From NCBI GenBank assembly GCA_035642415.1, contig DASQSI010000005.1, positions 1 to 39,593 of the forward strand: a DNA stretch of 39,593 nucleotides, read 5' to 3'. Position numbers and translations under genes: made by a program. Positions 15,795-23,704 of this stretch are shown piece after piece; position 1 is the stretch's first letter, and each line of letters starts with the position of its first letter. Source of the DNA: Rubrobacter_F sp035642415 (GTDB taxonomy: Bacteria; Actinomycetota; Rubrobacteria; Rubrobacterales; Rubrobacteraceae). Below the pieces are notes generated by a model. That model had not been told where the DNA came from. It saw only the letters and a program-made list of their open reading frames with translations, and made no database searches.

Positions 15795-17305
15795 AGCTCT
15801 ACTCCGCCGATGAGATGGCCCGGGCGGACGGTGACGCCCAGAGGCTCGGCATCCCGAGTGGCATCCTCATGGAGCGGGCCGGCGTCGGGATGGCTCAAGC
15901 GGCACTCGAGCGTTTCGGACCCCTAGCTGGGCGCCGGGTCCTCATCGTTGCCGGTGGCGGCAACAACGGCGGCGACGGCTTCGTCGTCGCCCGCGAGCTC
16001 CACCGTGCCGGTGCCAAGATCGCCGTGTTTGCGACAAAGGAGGGGTACGAGGGCGATCCTAAGGTCAATCTCAACATTTTGCATAACCTCGATGTGCGTT
16101 TCATTGGGCCGGACGAGTACGAGGAGGAGCTGGACTTAGCAGACCTCGTCGTGGATGCCCTCTTAGGAACCGGGTTTTCGGGCGAGGTACGCGAGAAGGA
16201 GGCGGGGTTCATCGAAAAGATAAACGACGCGGCGGCTGCGGTCGTGTCGGTAGACGTGCCCTCGGGAGTCGACGGGTCGACGGGGGAGGTGTGGGGGACA
16301 GCGGTGCAGGCCGACCTCACGGTCTGTGCGCACGCGGCGAAGCTCGGGTGCGTCGTCTCGCCCGGCTTAGAGCATGCCGGTGAGGTCGTCGCTGTGGACA
16401 TCGGCATTCCGCCCGAGGCAGATAAAGCGGAGGAGGTTGAGTGGACAGACGCCGGTTCCTTGCTAGGCACGGTGCCGCGTCGGGGCTCGACGGCCCACAA
16501 GTACTCGGCGGGGGCACTGCTCGTTATTGCGGGCTCTGTCGAGGCCACGGGCGCTGCCGTTATGGTCGCCCGTGGCGCGCAAAGAACCGGGTGCGGCATA
16601 ATCTTCGTCGCAACTGCTGAGAGCGTTGCCCCCCGCGTCGATGCCCAGCTTATCGAGGTTCTCGTCTCCGGGATGCCAGAAGGCGACGGAGGGAGCATAA
16701 CCTCGGACGCCCTGGATACCATACTGGAGCAGGCACAGGGGGCTTCGGCGGTTGTGCTCGGACCGGGGATGGGAGTCGGGGAGGAGAGCTGGCGGATCGT
16801 TGAGGGAATCCTAAAGGAGACGAACGTACCGGTCTTGCTCGATGCCGATGCCATTTCCAACCTTCCAGGTCCGGAGGCACTCGCCGGGAGGGAAGTATCG
16901 CCCATAATCACCCCGCACCCAGGTGAACTCGGGCGACTGCTCGGGGAGAGCGTGAAAGAGGTTCAGGCTCGCAGGTTCCACATGGCGCGTCGGACGGCCG
17001 AAGAAGGCAGATGCTGCGTAGTGCTCAAGGGCCCCGACACTTTGGTGCTCGAGGGCGAGAGGGCGGCCGTGAACTCCACCGGCGGCGCGCAGCTCGCGAC
17101 GGCAGGGGCGGGAGATGTGCTCTCGGGCGTTATAGGCGCGCTCCTCTCGCGTGGTATGAGTCCCTATGATGCGGCCCGTGCCGGAGTCTGGGCCCACGGG
17201 CGCGCGTCGGAGTTTTGGCTCGAAGATACCGGCTGGCCAGCCGAGAGTATGATCGCAACCGATCTCTTACCTCACCTTCCCAAGGCCTTCGACGAGATCT
17301 ACTAG
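15791..17305 (+). CDS. nnr: Bifunctional NAD(P)H-hydrate epimerase / ADP-dependent dehydratase
   Basis: Repairs hydrated NAD(P)H. The 504 residues are a fusion of two enzymes. The N-terminal YjeF_N epimerase is at about 1-215 (RAGVGMAQAAL, VAGGGNNGGDGFVVARELHRAG, DALLGTGFSGEV, VDVPSGVDGSTGEV). The C-terminal YjeF_C dehydratase of ribokinase-like fold is at about 225-500 (HKYSAGALLVIAGS, VVLGPGMG, LLDADAISNL, ITPHPGELGRLLG, NSTGGAQLATAGAGDVLSGVIGALL). The GAGD catalytic motif is intact. TTG start at 15791 overlaps the acpS stop by four bases. The gene overlap suggests coupled expression with acpS. Confidence 0.95.
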   Translation: MKLYSADEMARADGDAQRLGIPSGILMERAGVGMAQAALERFGPLAGRRVLIVAGGGNNGGDGFVVARELHRAGAKIAVFATKEGYEGDPKVNLNILHNLDVRFIGPDEYEEELDLADLVVDALLGTGFSGEVREKEAGFIEKINDAAAAVVSVDVPSGVDGSTGEVWGTAVQADLTVCAHAAKLGCVVSPGLEHAGEVVAVDIGIPPEADKAEEVEWTDAGSLLGTVPRRGSTAHKYSAGALLVIAGSVEATGAAVMVARGAQRTGCGIIFVATAESVAPRVDAQLIEVLVSGMPEGDGGSITSDALDTILEQAQGASAVVLGPGMGVGEESWRIVEGILKETNVPVLLDADAISNLPGPEALAGREVSPIITPHPGELGRLLGESVKEVQARRFHMARRTAEEGRCCVVLKGPDTLVLEGERAAVNSTGGAQLATAGAGDVLSGVIGALLSRGMSPYDAARAGVWAHGRASEFWLEDTGWPAESMIATDLLPHLPKAFDEIY

Positions 17306-17397
17306 CAGGCATGGTTGGCTAACAGAGGCGTGTGCAGAGCGCCCATTTGGAGTACAGTATCAGCGGGACGAGAACTTTGGCTATAAAGGGGTAAGGC

Positions 17398-17877
17398 GTG
17401 GAGCAGCAAGACATCCGGGAGCTTAGGGTTGGGGAGATCATGCACACCGACTGGCCTATTTTGGGACCCCAGAGCACCATAGAGGAAACGATCAAGCTCT
17501 TCGCCGAGGCCCGGATCTCCGGCGCCCCGGTTGTGAGCGACGGGCGACTGCTCGGGATAATCACCGAGGGTGACCTCATCTTCCAGGACGCAGAGATCAA
17601 GTCCCCGGGCTTTCTCGATATTCTAGGCGGTATCGTGCCGCTTGGGGACACGGAGGAGTACCGTAGGGAGGCCCTCAAAAGCGCCGGCGTCACCGTCGAC
17701 GAGGTCATGACCACGGACCTGACTACCATCACCCCCGAAGCTACCCTAGTCGAAGCCGCGACCGTCATGGCCGAGGAGCGCAGGAAGATCCTGCCTGTTG
17801 TCGAGGGCGAGCGCTTCGCTGGCGTCATCACTCGCATGGACATCCTCACCCTCCATGTCCTCAAACCCCGCCTCTGA
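17398..17877 (+). CDS. CBS-domain pair protein
   Basis: A 159-residue stand-alone CBS tandem (Bateman module), which usually binds adenine nucleotides. First CBS at about 8-62 (VGEIMHTDWPILGPQSTIEETIKLFAEARISGAPVV, then GIITEGDLI). Second at about 98-155 (VDEVMTTDLTTITPEATLVEAATVMAEERRKILPVVE, then GVITRMDIL). The linker carries an acidic amphipathic stretch. GTG 17398 has TAAGG close upstream, and TATAAA ten bases before it may be a -10. Partner unknown. It lies between nnr and alr, so it may tune cell-wall or cofactor metabolism, but this is inference. Confidence 0.88.
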   Translation: MEQQDIRELRVGEIMHTDWPILGPQSTIEETIKLFAEARISGAPVVSDGRLLGIITEGDLIFQDAEIKSPGFLDILGGIVPLGDTEEYRREALKSAGVTVDEVMTTDLTTITPEATLVEAATVMAEERRKILPVVEGERFAGVITRMDILTLHVLKPRL

Positions 17878-17992
17878 ACTGAACGACGTAGAGGACGCCA
17901 TCCCTTACCCTCGGGCGCGCACATGGTTCGGCGCTAGCGAGGATACCCTGGTTGCCATCGATCCACAGATCCGCCGAGCACGAGCAAAGTGA
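17855..17992 (+). CDS. Possible small ORF coupled to alr
   Basis: A 45-codon frame from ATG 17855, inside the end of the CBS gene, to a TGA that overlaps the alr GTG start (GTGA). It covers the whole 111-base gap between the two genes. The middle reads as plausible protein (NDVEDAIPYPRARTWFG, then ASEDTLVAIDPQIRRARAK). There is no clear ribosome site, so it could be a coupling leader peptide, a remnant, or chance. Confidence 0.3.
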   Translation: MSSNPASELNDVEDAIPYPRARTWFGASEDTLVAIDPQIRRARAK

Positions 17993-19104
17993 CAGTTCTC
18001 GTATCCAAGGGCCGGATACCGAGCCGCGCCTGGGCCGAGGTGGATCTCAGCGCGATTCGGTACAACGTCCGCGTCCTCATGCACTGCGCTCAGAACGCCA
18101 GCCTCATGGCGGTGGTGAAGGCCGACGCCTATGGTCACGGCGCTGTCCCCGTCGCTCGCGCTGTTCTCGAAGCCGGCGCCCGTTCTTTGGCCGTTGCGAC
18201 TGCCGAAGAAGGTGTCGAGCTCCGACGTGCCGGCATTACCGCCCCGATCCTCGTTTTGACGGATCTCCTCCCGAATGAGTTCGCTCTCAGCACCGAACAT
18301 CGCTTACAGGCGACGGCACACTCGATCTCGAGCGCGAAACGCATCGCGGCCCGTCCCGGTCTTGAAGCCCATCTCAAGGTCAACACCGGCATGAACCGTT
18401 GGGGCATTGCGCCTGACGAAGTAGGGGAGGCTCGTAAGATCCTCGACAGGCAGCTCGTCGGTGTTTACACCCACCTCGCTTCTGCCGACTCCGATAAAGA
18501 GGCGACCAATCGCCAGTTAGCCCTCTTCGAGGCGGTGCTCGCCGCGCAAGACTTCGGGGGCGTGCTTGTGCACGCAGCGAACTCAGCCGGCACCCTCTGG
18601 CACCCCTCCTCGCACCACGACTGCGTTCGTCCCGGAATAGCCCTCTACGGTTTGCACCCTGCAGGGGACGAAGGCGACCCCGCCGACGAGAACTTGAACC
18701 CTGCGCTCGTCTTGAAGAGCTATGTAGCGGATGTTCGGCGTCTTGCGAAAGGCGAGGGGGTCTCTTACGGGTTGACGTTTAAGGCCGCAGAGCCAACGTT
18801 CGCGGCGACGGTGCCGGTAGGGTACGCCGAGGGATACCATCGCACGCTCTCGGGCCGGGCGGCGGCGCTTATACGGGGGACGCGACGCCCTATTCTCGGC
18901 CGGGTGACGATGGACGCTTGCGTCTTTGCGGTGGACGGGACGGTCAAGGTCGGGGATGAGGTCGTGCTCGTCGGGGAACAGGATGGGAAGCGCATCCGGG
19001 CCGAGGAGCTCGCGCGTTGGGCGAGCACGATAAACTACGAGGTGACGACGGGGATCAACGCAAAGCGCGTCGAGAGGAGCTACACTGATGTTCGAGGGCC
19101 TTGA
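17989..19104 (+). CDS. alr: Alanine racemase
   Basis: PLP enzyme interconverting L- and D-alanine for peptidoglycan. The 371 residues are normal. WAEVDLSAIRYNV opens the TIM barrel. The PLP lysine is Lys44 in MAVVKADAYGHGAVPVA. LKVNTGMNRWGI, TNRQLALFEAVL and HAANSAGTLWHP follow. The C-terminal beta domain contains VSYGLTF, VPVGYAEGYHRTLSGRA, GRVTMDACVF and TINYEVTTGI. GTG 17989 is the only reasonable start; a 45-codon frame ends on it. The 3' end overlaps the next gene by 17 bases. Confidence 0.96.
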   Translation: MTVLVSKGRIPSRAWAEVDLSAIRYNVRVLMHCAQNASLMAVVKADAYGHGAVPVARAVLEAGARSLAVATAEEGVELRRAGITAPILVLTDLLPNEFALSTEHRLQATAHSISSAKRIAARPGLEAHLKVNTGMNRWGIAPDEVGEARKILDRQLVGVYTHLASADSDKEATNRQLALFEAVLAAQDFGGVLVHAANSAGTLWHPSSHHDCVRPGIALYGLHPAGDEGDPADENLNPALVLKSYVADVRRLAKGEGVSYGLTFKAAEPTFAATVPVGYAEGYHRTLSGRAAALIRGTRRPILGRVTMDACVFAVDGTVKVGDEVVLVGEQDGKRIRAEELARWASTINYEVTTGINAKRVERSYTDVRGP

Positions 19105-19477
19105 GTGGAAGAACGCCTTTAAGCGGGCGGCGATCTTCGTCGGCATCTGGCTGGCGCTGATCTATATAGTCAAAACGGCGTTCCCGGGGTACGTAAAGCT
19201 CAGCTTCGACAGCAGTGCTGAGATCGTCACCTTTCTGGCTTACCCAGTTGTTTTCTTTTTTCTCTTCGCGGTGTTCACGGCCTTTGCCGAGCGGAGCAAA
19301 AAGCGGCGCTTCGCTCAACTGAAGGCTCAAAAGAAGAAGCCCGGTGCCAGGGCCGCCAGAGCTACTGGTGGTTCCGGTGCGGCGGAAGACGATGAGGAGA
19401 CCGAACCAAGCCGTCTCAAGGGCCGTTACAACCCCAACACCAGCCGTAAAAAGGCAGCACGACGGCGACGGCGTTGA
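19088..19477 (+). CDS. Small two-helix membrane protein with basic tail, unknown
   Basis: A 129-residue protein of unrecognised family. Hydrophobic helices lie at about 12-30 (AAIFVGIWLALIYIVKTAF) and 46-68 (VTFLAYPVVFFFLFAVFTAF). A highly basic, low-complexity C-terminus follows (KKRRFAQLKAQKKKPGARAA, ending KKAARRRRR), with a short acidic patch (EDDEETE) between. The basic tail should be cytosolic and could bind RNA, DNA or acidic lipids. AGGAG lies upstream of ATG 19088, inside alr. Its TGA overlaps the next TTG, so alr, this gene and the truncated HD gene form a coupled string. Confidence 0.7.
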   Translation: MFEGLEWKNAFKRAAIFVGIWLALIYIVKTAFPGYVKLSFDSSAEIVTFLAYPVVFFFLFAVFTAFAERSKKRRFAQLKAQKKKPGARAARATGGSGAAEDDEETEPSRLKGRYNPNTSRKKAARRRRR

Positions 19478-19758
19478 GGCCAGAGCTAAGGGTCGTAAGC
19501 GTGCCCATCCATGAGGTACCCGCGCCCCCGCTCGACGAAGGAGCGCTGCTCGGCGAGGTGCGAGAGCTCCGACTTGCTCGGGGTCAAGGGCAGGACCCCT
19601 TCTACCATCTCGACACCTTCGAGCACATCCTCGAGACCGTGCGGGCCGTGGAGAGGGAGCTTGCGAAGGGTCGAATCGTCGCCAGGATGGGTGATGGGGG
19701 GCACTGGGGGCTCCGGCTGGTCGCTCTGCTCCACGATATTGCCGGGTGCAAGGTGTAG
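19474..19758 (+). CDS. Truncated HD-domain protein (probable gene remnant)
   Basis: The 94 residues contain the front half of an HD phosphohydrolase-like module: FYHLDTFEHILETVRAVERE and LRLVALLHDIAG, the His-Asp metal motif. The frame then ends abruptly (CKV*) just where helices carrying the next metal ligands should follow. PanC begins three bases later, so the distal part appears to have been deleted. The pattern resembles HD domains of tRNA nucleotidyltransferases. TTG 19474 overlaps the preceding stop. It is probably non-functional. Confidence 0.6.
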   Translation: MRPELRVVSVPIHEVPAPPLDEGALLGEVRELRLARGQGQDPFYHLDTFEHILETVRAVERELAKGRIVARMGDGGHWGLRLVALLHDIAGCKV

Positions 19759-19761
19759 GCG

Positions 19762-20598
19762 TTGGAACACGGAGAGATCCAAATTCTCCGCAGCATAGAA
19801 GAGGCGCGCTCTTTCACGAAGGAGAGGCCTCTTGGGTTAGTGCCGACGATGGGTTACCTCCACGAGGGACACATATCGCTTGTACGCCAGGCGCGCCAGG
19901 AGTGCGCCACGGTCATCGTCTCCGTATTCGTGAACCCCTTGCAGTTCGGCTCGGGGGAGGATTTCACCCGCTACCCTCGAGACTCACAGCGGGACACGGC
20001 GCTTGCGAAGAAAGCTGGCGCCGACGCGATGTTCATGCCGGAGGCGGCCGAGCTGTACCCGGAGGGGTTTGCGACGGAGGTGAGGGTGCGGACGGTAGAG
20101 GACGTTCTGGAGGGTGCGGCACGTCCTGGTCACTTTGCAGGGGTCGCGACCGTACTTGTCAAGCTCCTCAACATCGTAGGCCCACAGGCGATATACATGG
20201 GTCAGAAAGATGCCCAGCAAGCCTTCCTGGTAGGACGCATGATCCAGGACCTAAACTTCCTGACCCGGATCGTCGTCTGCCCGACGATCCGTGACTCCGA
20301 CGGCCTCGCTATGAGCAGCCGTAACGTCTACCTCACAAGAGAGGAGCGCTCCGCTGCCACGATCATCCCCCGTGCCCTCTATGCTGCTCGAGATACCGGC
20401 TCCACTGATCCTAGGGTCCTGGAGGAAACCGTCCGTGACGCTATGGCGGCTGAACCGCTCGTCGCCCTTGAGTACGTATTCGCCAACGACGCTGCGACGC
20501 TCGGACCTGTAGGGTCGAAGACCGGCAAGATCCTGCTCTCCCTGGCCGCCCGCGTTGGCAAGACCCGGCTCATAGACAACATACTGGTAAAACGATAG
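19762..20598 (+). CDS. panC: Pantothenate synthetase (pantoate-beta-alanine ligase)
   Basis: ATP-dependent condensation of pantoate and beta-alanine to pantothenate, the CoA precursor. The 278-residue protein has the HIGH-type motif PTMGYLHEGHISLV, VSVFVNPLQFGSGEDFTRYPR, RPGHFAGVATVLVKLLNIV, the MGQKDAQQA nucleotide-contact motif and the KMSKS-like DGLAMSSRNVYLT. TTG start at 19762 is inferred from the family's N-terminus (IQILRSIEEAR); no strong ribosome site is visible, consistent with coupling to the upstream frame. It supplies the CoA that AcpS uses. panB and panD are not in this window. Confidence 0.95.
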   Translation: MEHGEIQILRSIEEARSFTKERPLGLVPTMGYLHEGHISLVRQARQECATVIVSVFVNPLQFGSGEDFTRYPRDSQRDTALAKKAGADAMFMPEAAELYPEGFATEVRVRTVEDVLEGAARPGHFAGVATVLVKLLNIVGPQAIYMGQKDAQQAFLVGRMIQDLNFLTRIVVCPTIRDSDGLAMSSRNVYLTREERSAATIIPRALYAARDTGSTDPRVLEETVRDAMAAEPLVALEYVFANDAATLGPVGSKTGKILLSLAARVGKTRLIDNILVKR

Positions 20599-20759
20599 TA
20601 GCTTCGAAGCTCGATGATGTACGCTTCCAGATAGGGTTTGTCGTATCGACTTGTCTCGGGGCCGGTGTTTGACCGTGCGGAGCTTCACAAAGGGGGTGCG
20701 GTCGAGGATAATATTGACCCCGTCGGAGAAACTTCGGTAGCGGGACACCGGGAGGTGGC

Positions 20760-20960
20760 ATGGGCATAAAGCGAGCGAATAGGTGCCGTTGGGTCTTGGG
20801 CGTTTGCGGCGGGGTTGCTCGCCATTTCGGGTGGGACTCTAACGCTGTGAGGCTCGTCACGGTCATCCTGGCCATCCTCATTCCTGGCTCGAGTTTCGGG
20901 GCAACGAGCCTGGTCCATGGCCATCTTGGCTACCTTTTACCCGTGACGGAGGCTTACTAA
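20760..20960 (+). CDS. Short PspC-domain protein
   Basis: 66 residues made almost entirely of a PspC domain: WVLGVCGGVARHFGWDSNAVRLVTVILAILIPGSS, which fits the family consensus (GVCGGLAxYFGxDxxxVRL, then a hydrophobic helix), ending GYLLPVTEAY. PspC proteins sit in the membrane and sense envelope stress. The stretch HGHL near the end is unusually polar where the helix should be hydrophobic, so some decay is possible. GGGAGG at 20750-20755 is four bases before ATG 20760. Confidence 0.72.
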   Translation: MGIKRANRCRWVLGVCGGVARHFGWDSNAVRLVTVILAILIPGSSFGATSLVHGHLGYLLPVTEAY

Positions 20961-20966
20961 CGTCTT

Positions 20967-21596
20967 ATGGACTTCGCCGAGGCACAGAAGGAAGCTTTAG
21001 AGTGTCGCAGGTGCGGTACCCTGTGCCACTCCAGAACGCGGGCAGTCTTCGGCGAAGGACCTTTGAACGCCGAGCTCTTCGTAGTGGGCGACGCGCCGGG
21101 TTTCAACGAAGATAGGGAGGGCAAGCCGTTTCGCGGCGCTTCGGGGATGCTGCTCGACCGCCTCTTGCTTTCCATAGGCCTCGAACGCCAGGGGGTCTAC
21201 CTCACAACCCTCGTCAAGTGTAAACCGCCCGAGGAACGAGCCCCGAAGCCGGCGGAGATCAACGCCTGTAGGCCTTATCTTCTGGCCCAGCTCGCAGCCG
21301 TTGACCCGAAGGTCGTGGTAGCGTTGGGAGACTTGGCGAGCAAATCGCTCACCGGGCGCAAGGAATCCGTGTCGCGTATCCGGGGCCGTGTGATCCCGCT
21401 TGACGGCCGCTACGTCTTCCCGACGCTTTCCCTGGCGCGTGCGCTCTACACCCCGGCGGAACGCGCGCTCCTCGTCTCAGACTTCTCTCGTTTGCCGGAA
21501 CTCATTGCTGCCGAACGCCCGAGCACCTATGAGACTCTCAACGTCTCCCGCATCCCAGCTGCCGAGCGCGAGCCCCTGCAACCGGGTCTTTGGTAG
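20967..21596 (+). CDS. Type-4 (Fe-S) uracil-DNA glycosylase, altered motif 2
   Basis: Removes uracil from DNA in the base-excision pathway. The 209-residue protein has the family-4 layout: iron-sulfur cysteines Cys13/Cys16 (CRRCGTLC) and a second pair (VKCKPPEERAPKPAEINACRPYL), and motif 1 GDAPGFNEDREGKPFRGASG. Where the family has a YHPAAALY-type motif 2, this protein has LSLARALY (residues 154-161), so the conserved His and Pro are Ser155 and Leu156. Flanking residues align without a gap. Activity may be lost or changed. The start is uncertain because GGAGG at 20948-20952 is 14 bases before ATG 20967. Confidence 0.86.
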   Translation: MDFAEAQKEALECRRCGTLCHSRTRAVFGEGPLNAELFVVGDAPGFNEDREGKPFRGASGMLLDRLLLSIGLERQGVYLTTLVKCKPPEERAPKPAEINACRPYLLAQLAAVDPKVVVALGDLASKSLTGRKESVSRIRGRVIPLDGRYVFPTLSLARALYTPAERALLVSDFSRLPELIAAERPSTYETLNVSRIPAAEREPLQPGLW

Positions 21597-21602
21597 AGAT
21601 TC

Positions 21603-22073
21603 ATGGCTGGTGCCTCTCTTGAGTGGGACGATCTGGACGAGGGTGCCTTCAAAGCACTCGCCGAAAAGGCGTCGACCTTTCTCGTACCTGGAGACATCGT
21701 CGTGCTTGAAGGCGAGGTCGGGGCTGGTAAGACAACCTTCGTGCGGGCAGCAGCGCACACTCTCGACGTACGGGAGATGGTGACGAGCCCTACCTACCAG
21801 TTCGCCCGCAGCTACGAGGGATCCATGGACGGGCGCGCGGTCAGGGTGAATCATCTGGACCTCTACCGGCTGGAGGGGCTGGACGCACGCGACGCACTGG
21901 ACTTCGACGAGTACCTGGATGCCAACTCCATAACTTTTATCGAGTGGGCAGACCCAGCGCTCGGGCTACTCCAGGAGCCGAGCGTCGTGGAGATCTTCCC
22001 CCAGTCACCGACCACACGCCGGGTGCGGCTCTCGGGGCCCATAGCGGCACGGCTCTCGTCGGCTACGTGCTGA
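21603..22073 (+). CDS. tsaE: tRNA t6A synthesis ATPase TsaE
   Basis: ATPase that supports TsaD/TsaB in making N6-threonylcarbamoyl-A37 on tRNAs. The 156-residue protein has the P-loop LEGEVGAGKTTFVRAAA, the SPTYQFARSYEG switch region, VNHLDLYRLEG and ITFIEWADPAL, in the order typical of TsaE. Ends by overlapping tsaB by seven bases. It belongs to the tsaE-tsaB-rimI cluster, the usual bacterial arrangement. Confidence 0.95.
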   Translation: MAGASLEWDDLDEGAFKALAEKASTFLVPGDIVVLEGEVGAGKTTFVRAAAHTLDVREMVTSPTYQFARSYEGSMDGRAVRVNHLDLYRLEGLDARDALDFDEYLDANSITFIEWADPALGLLQEPSVVEIFPQSPTTRRVRLSGPIAARLSSATC

Positions 22074-22798
22074 TCTTAACTCTAGATGCCTCGACAGACA
22101 TCGTAACCACCGCTGTCGCTCGTGCCGAAGGGGACGCTGTGCCAAGGGACAGAAGATTCCATGGACCAAAAACCGGCCGAAAGATACTCGCAGAGATCTC
22201 CGTTCCCTCCCGCAGCGCCTCGGAGGCCTTACTTCCGGCAGCCCATAATGCTTTGAGTCTTTCCGGGATGGACCTCGACCAAGTAGAGCGTATCCTGGCC
22301 GGTGTCGGTCCCGGCACCTTTACCGGCATCCGTATCGCACTGGCCACCGCGCGCTCTCTATCGCTTGCAACTCATGCTACACTTTCTAAGAATTCGACTC
22401 TGACCGCGCTCGCCGCCCCGGCCTTATTAGATGCGAAGGAGCCTATTGTCCTCGCCGTGCTGGATGCCAAACGTCGGCAGGTCTTTGCCCAGCACTTCGC
22501 AGATGATGGTGCGCACGGCGAGATCTTGTGCGTAACGCCAGAGGAGCTTTCGGCAGAGGCCGTGCCTTTGAAGAGGGATAGACTCATTGTCGGCGACGGC
22601 GCGGTACGGTACAGGAGGGAGCTATCCGCCTTGGGGCGTATCCCGCCTGATGCCTCGCTGCTGCATAGGGTAACGGCGGTGGGACACGTCCTCTCAGCAG
22701 ATCTTGCACCCGTATCGCCGGGGGAGGTCGTACCGCTCTACGTCCGCCAGCCGGACGCCGAAGTGCGCCGGGATCTCAACCCTTGGAGCAGAGCTTGA
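22067..22798 (+). CDS. tsaB: tRNA t6A synthesis protein TsaB
   Basis: Non-catalytic partner that forms the TsaB-TsaD heterodimer. The 243-residue protein has the ASKHA-fold N-terminus ILTLDASTDIVTTAVAR, SASEALLPAAHNALSLSGMDLDQV, and the signature GVGPGTFTGIRIALATARSL, then VLAVLDAKRRQVFAQ and the C-terminal PLYVRQPDAE. GTG 22067 gives a family-typical N-terminus. The open frame extends upstream to 21944 but would overlap tsaE with non-homologous sequence. The insertion EGDAVPRDRRFHGPKTG after the first strand is slightly longer than usual. Confidence 0.93.
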   Translation: MLILTLDASTDIVTTAVARAEGDAVPRDRRFHGPKTGRKILAEISVPSRSASEALLPAAHNALSLSGMDLDQVERILAGVGPGTFTGIRIALATARSLSLATHATLSKNSTLTALAAPALLDAKEPIVLAVLDAKRRQVFAQHFADDGAHGEILCVTPEELSAEAVPLKRDRLIVGDGAVRYRRELSALGRIPPDASLLHRVTAVGHVLSADLAPVSPGEVVPLYVRQPDAEVRRDLNPWSRA

Positions 22799-23244
22799 CG
22801 GAGCCGCTCTTGCGCCGAATGTGCGCGGCAGACCTGCCGGTGGTGATGGAGATCGACCGTCAAAGCCTTCCTCGACCGTGGAGCGAGGCCACCTGGCGCG
22901 AGGAGCTGGATAGCACGCTTGGCCTTTATATGGTCCTCGCGGAAGGTGGTGCCATCTCCGGCTACATTGGTGTAAAGCTTGTCGCCGATGAGATACACGT
23001 AATGACGCTTGCGGTGCGCCCGAATCGCCGACGGCAGGGCTTCGCCAGGGTTCTCCTGAAAGCCGTCCTAGCCCACCCGACCTCCGTCGGCGCTCGTCGT
23101 GTGTACCTAGAGGTACGCACGAACAACTTGGAGGCTCGGGCTCTCTATAGCTCCCTGGGTTTCGTTCAAACTGGCGTTCGTCCCGGCTACTACGGCGACG
23201 AGGACGCGCTGCTACTGACCCTCAATCTTGGCTCGACGCGGTAG
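22795..23244 (+). CDS. rimI: Ribosomal protein S18-alanine N-acetyltransferase RimI-like
   Basis: A GNAT enzyme that N-acetylates S18 in E. coli. The protein has 149 residues from TTG 22795. It shows MCAADLPVVMEIDRQSLPRPWSEATWREEL, IHVMTLAVRPNRRRQGFARVLLKAVL (acetyl-CoA motif A) and VYLEVRTNNLEARALYSSLGFVQTGVRPGYY. TTG 22795 overlaps the tsaB stop (TTGA) and has GGAG at 22785-22788; TTG 22783 is possible but less supported. Its place inside the t6A cluster is the standard rimI context. Confidence 0.92.
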   Translation: MTEPLLRRMCAADLPVVMEIDRQSLPRPWSEATWREELDSTLGLYMVLAEGGAISGYIGVKLVADEIHVMTLAVRPNRRRQGFARVLLKAVLAHPTSVGARRVYLEVRTNNLEARALYSSLGFVQTGVRPGYYGDEDALLLTLNLGSTR

Positions 23245-23279
23245 CTCGGGATGTTAGAGAGGTATCGGTAGTTGTGTCC

Positions 23280-23516
23280 TTACTCGGAAGAATCTTCGGG
23301 AGGCTTTTCGTGTCGTTCCTTCTCCTCACGCCCCCGACGTTGCTCGGGCCGTTCGAAGGGTTTGAGTAGGTAGAGGGCTGGGGCTAGGCAGGCCACGAAG
23401 CCAAAGAAGATGACGCCCGCGATTACGGGGTCGACCGGACCCCGGGTCACGTAGATCAGAAACTGTACCAGTATCACCAACGCGATAAGGGTGAAGAGCA
23501 CCGAGAAGGTACGCAC
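23280..23516 (-). CDS. Small two-helix membrane protein, unknown
   Basis: 78 residues with two hydrophobic helices (about 4-23, FSVLFTLIALVILVQFLIYV; about 32-52, VIAGVIFFGFVACLAPALYLL) and a charged, disordered C-terminus (PEQRRGREEKERHEKPPEDSSE). The amino-acid balance is that of a real small membrane protein. GTG 23516 lacks a good ribosome site. It runs against the t6A genes, between rimI and tsaD. Confidence 0.6.
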   Translation of the reverse strand: MRTFSVLFTLIALVILVQFLIYVTRGPVDPVIAGVIFFGFVACLAPALYLLKPFERPEQRRGREEKERHEKPPEDSSE

Positions 23517-23692
23517 GTCGTTAAGTTTAGCAGTCAGCGGTAGCCGTCATCAGTAACAACCCGGGCGCCTACAATGGCCCGTAAGCCAAACGCAGCGTAG
23601 ATCGTAGGAGCGACCAGCTTTTGGCGACTGCCATCGGTTACGTGAATAAAGCAACGAATCGCTGATCAGAGAAAAAGCTAATAGCTGAGCGT

Positions 23693-23698
23693 TAAAAT
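23693..23698 (+). promoter_or_regulatory. -10 box of tsaD, probable leaderless promoter
   Basis: TAAAAT, then six bases, then the GTG start at 23705, with no ribosome site in the intervening AGTACT. The expected transcription start coincides with the start codon. A consensus -35 is not evident. Confidence 0.45.
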
Positions 23699-23704
23699 AG
23701 TACT

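Noticed and set aside
15895..16911. Long (338-codon) minus-strand open frame
   Set aside because: It is antisense to the NAD(P)HX repair gene; its Ser/Pro/Thr-rich product is what GC-rich coding DNA gives in reverse.
20599..20748. Minus-strand protein-like fragments (e.g. DKPYLEAYIIELRSYY) between panC and the PspC gene
   Set aside because: Two short fragments in different frames hint at a decayed gene, but they are too short to name or to support as a feature.
21618..21624. CTTGAGT as half of an HspR HAIR site
   Set aside because: It lies inside tsaE and lacks the paired ACTCAAG.
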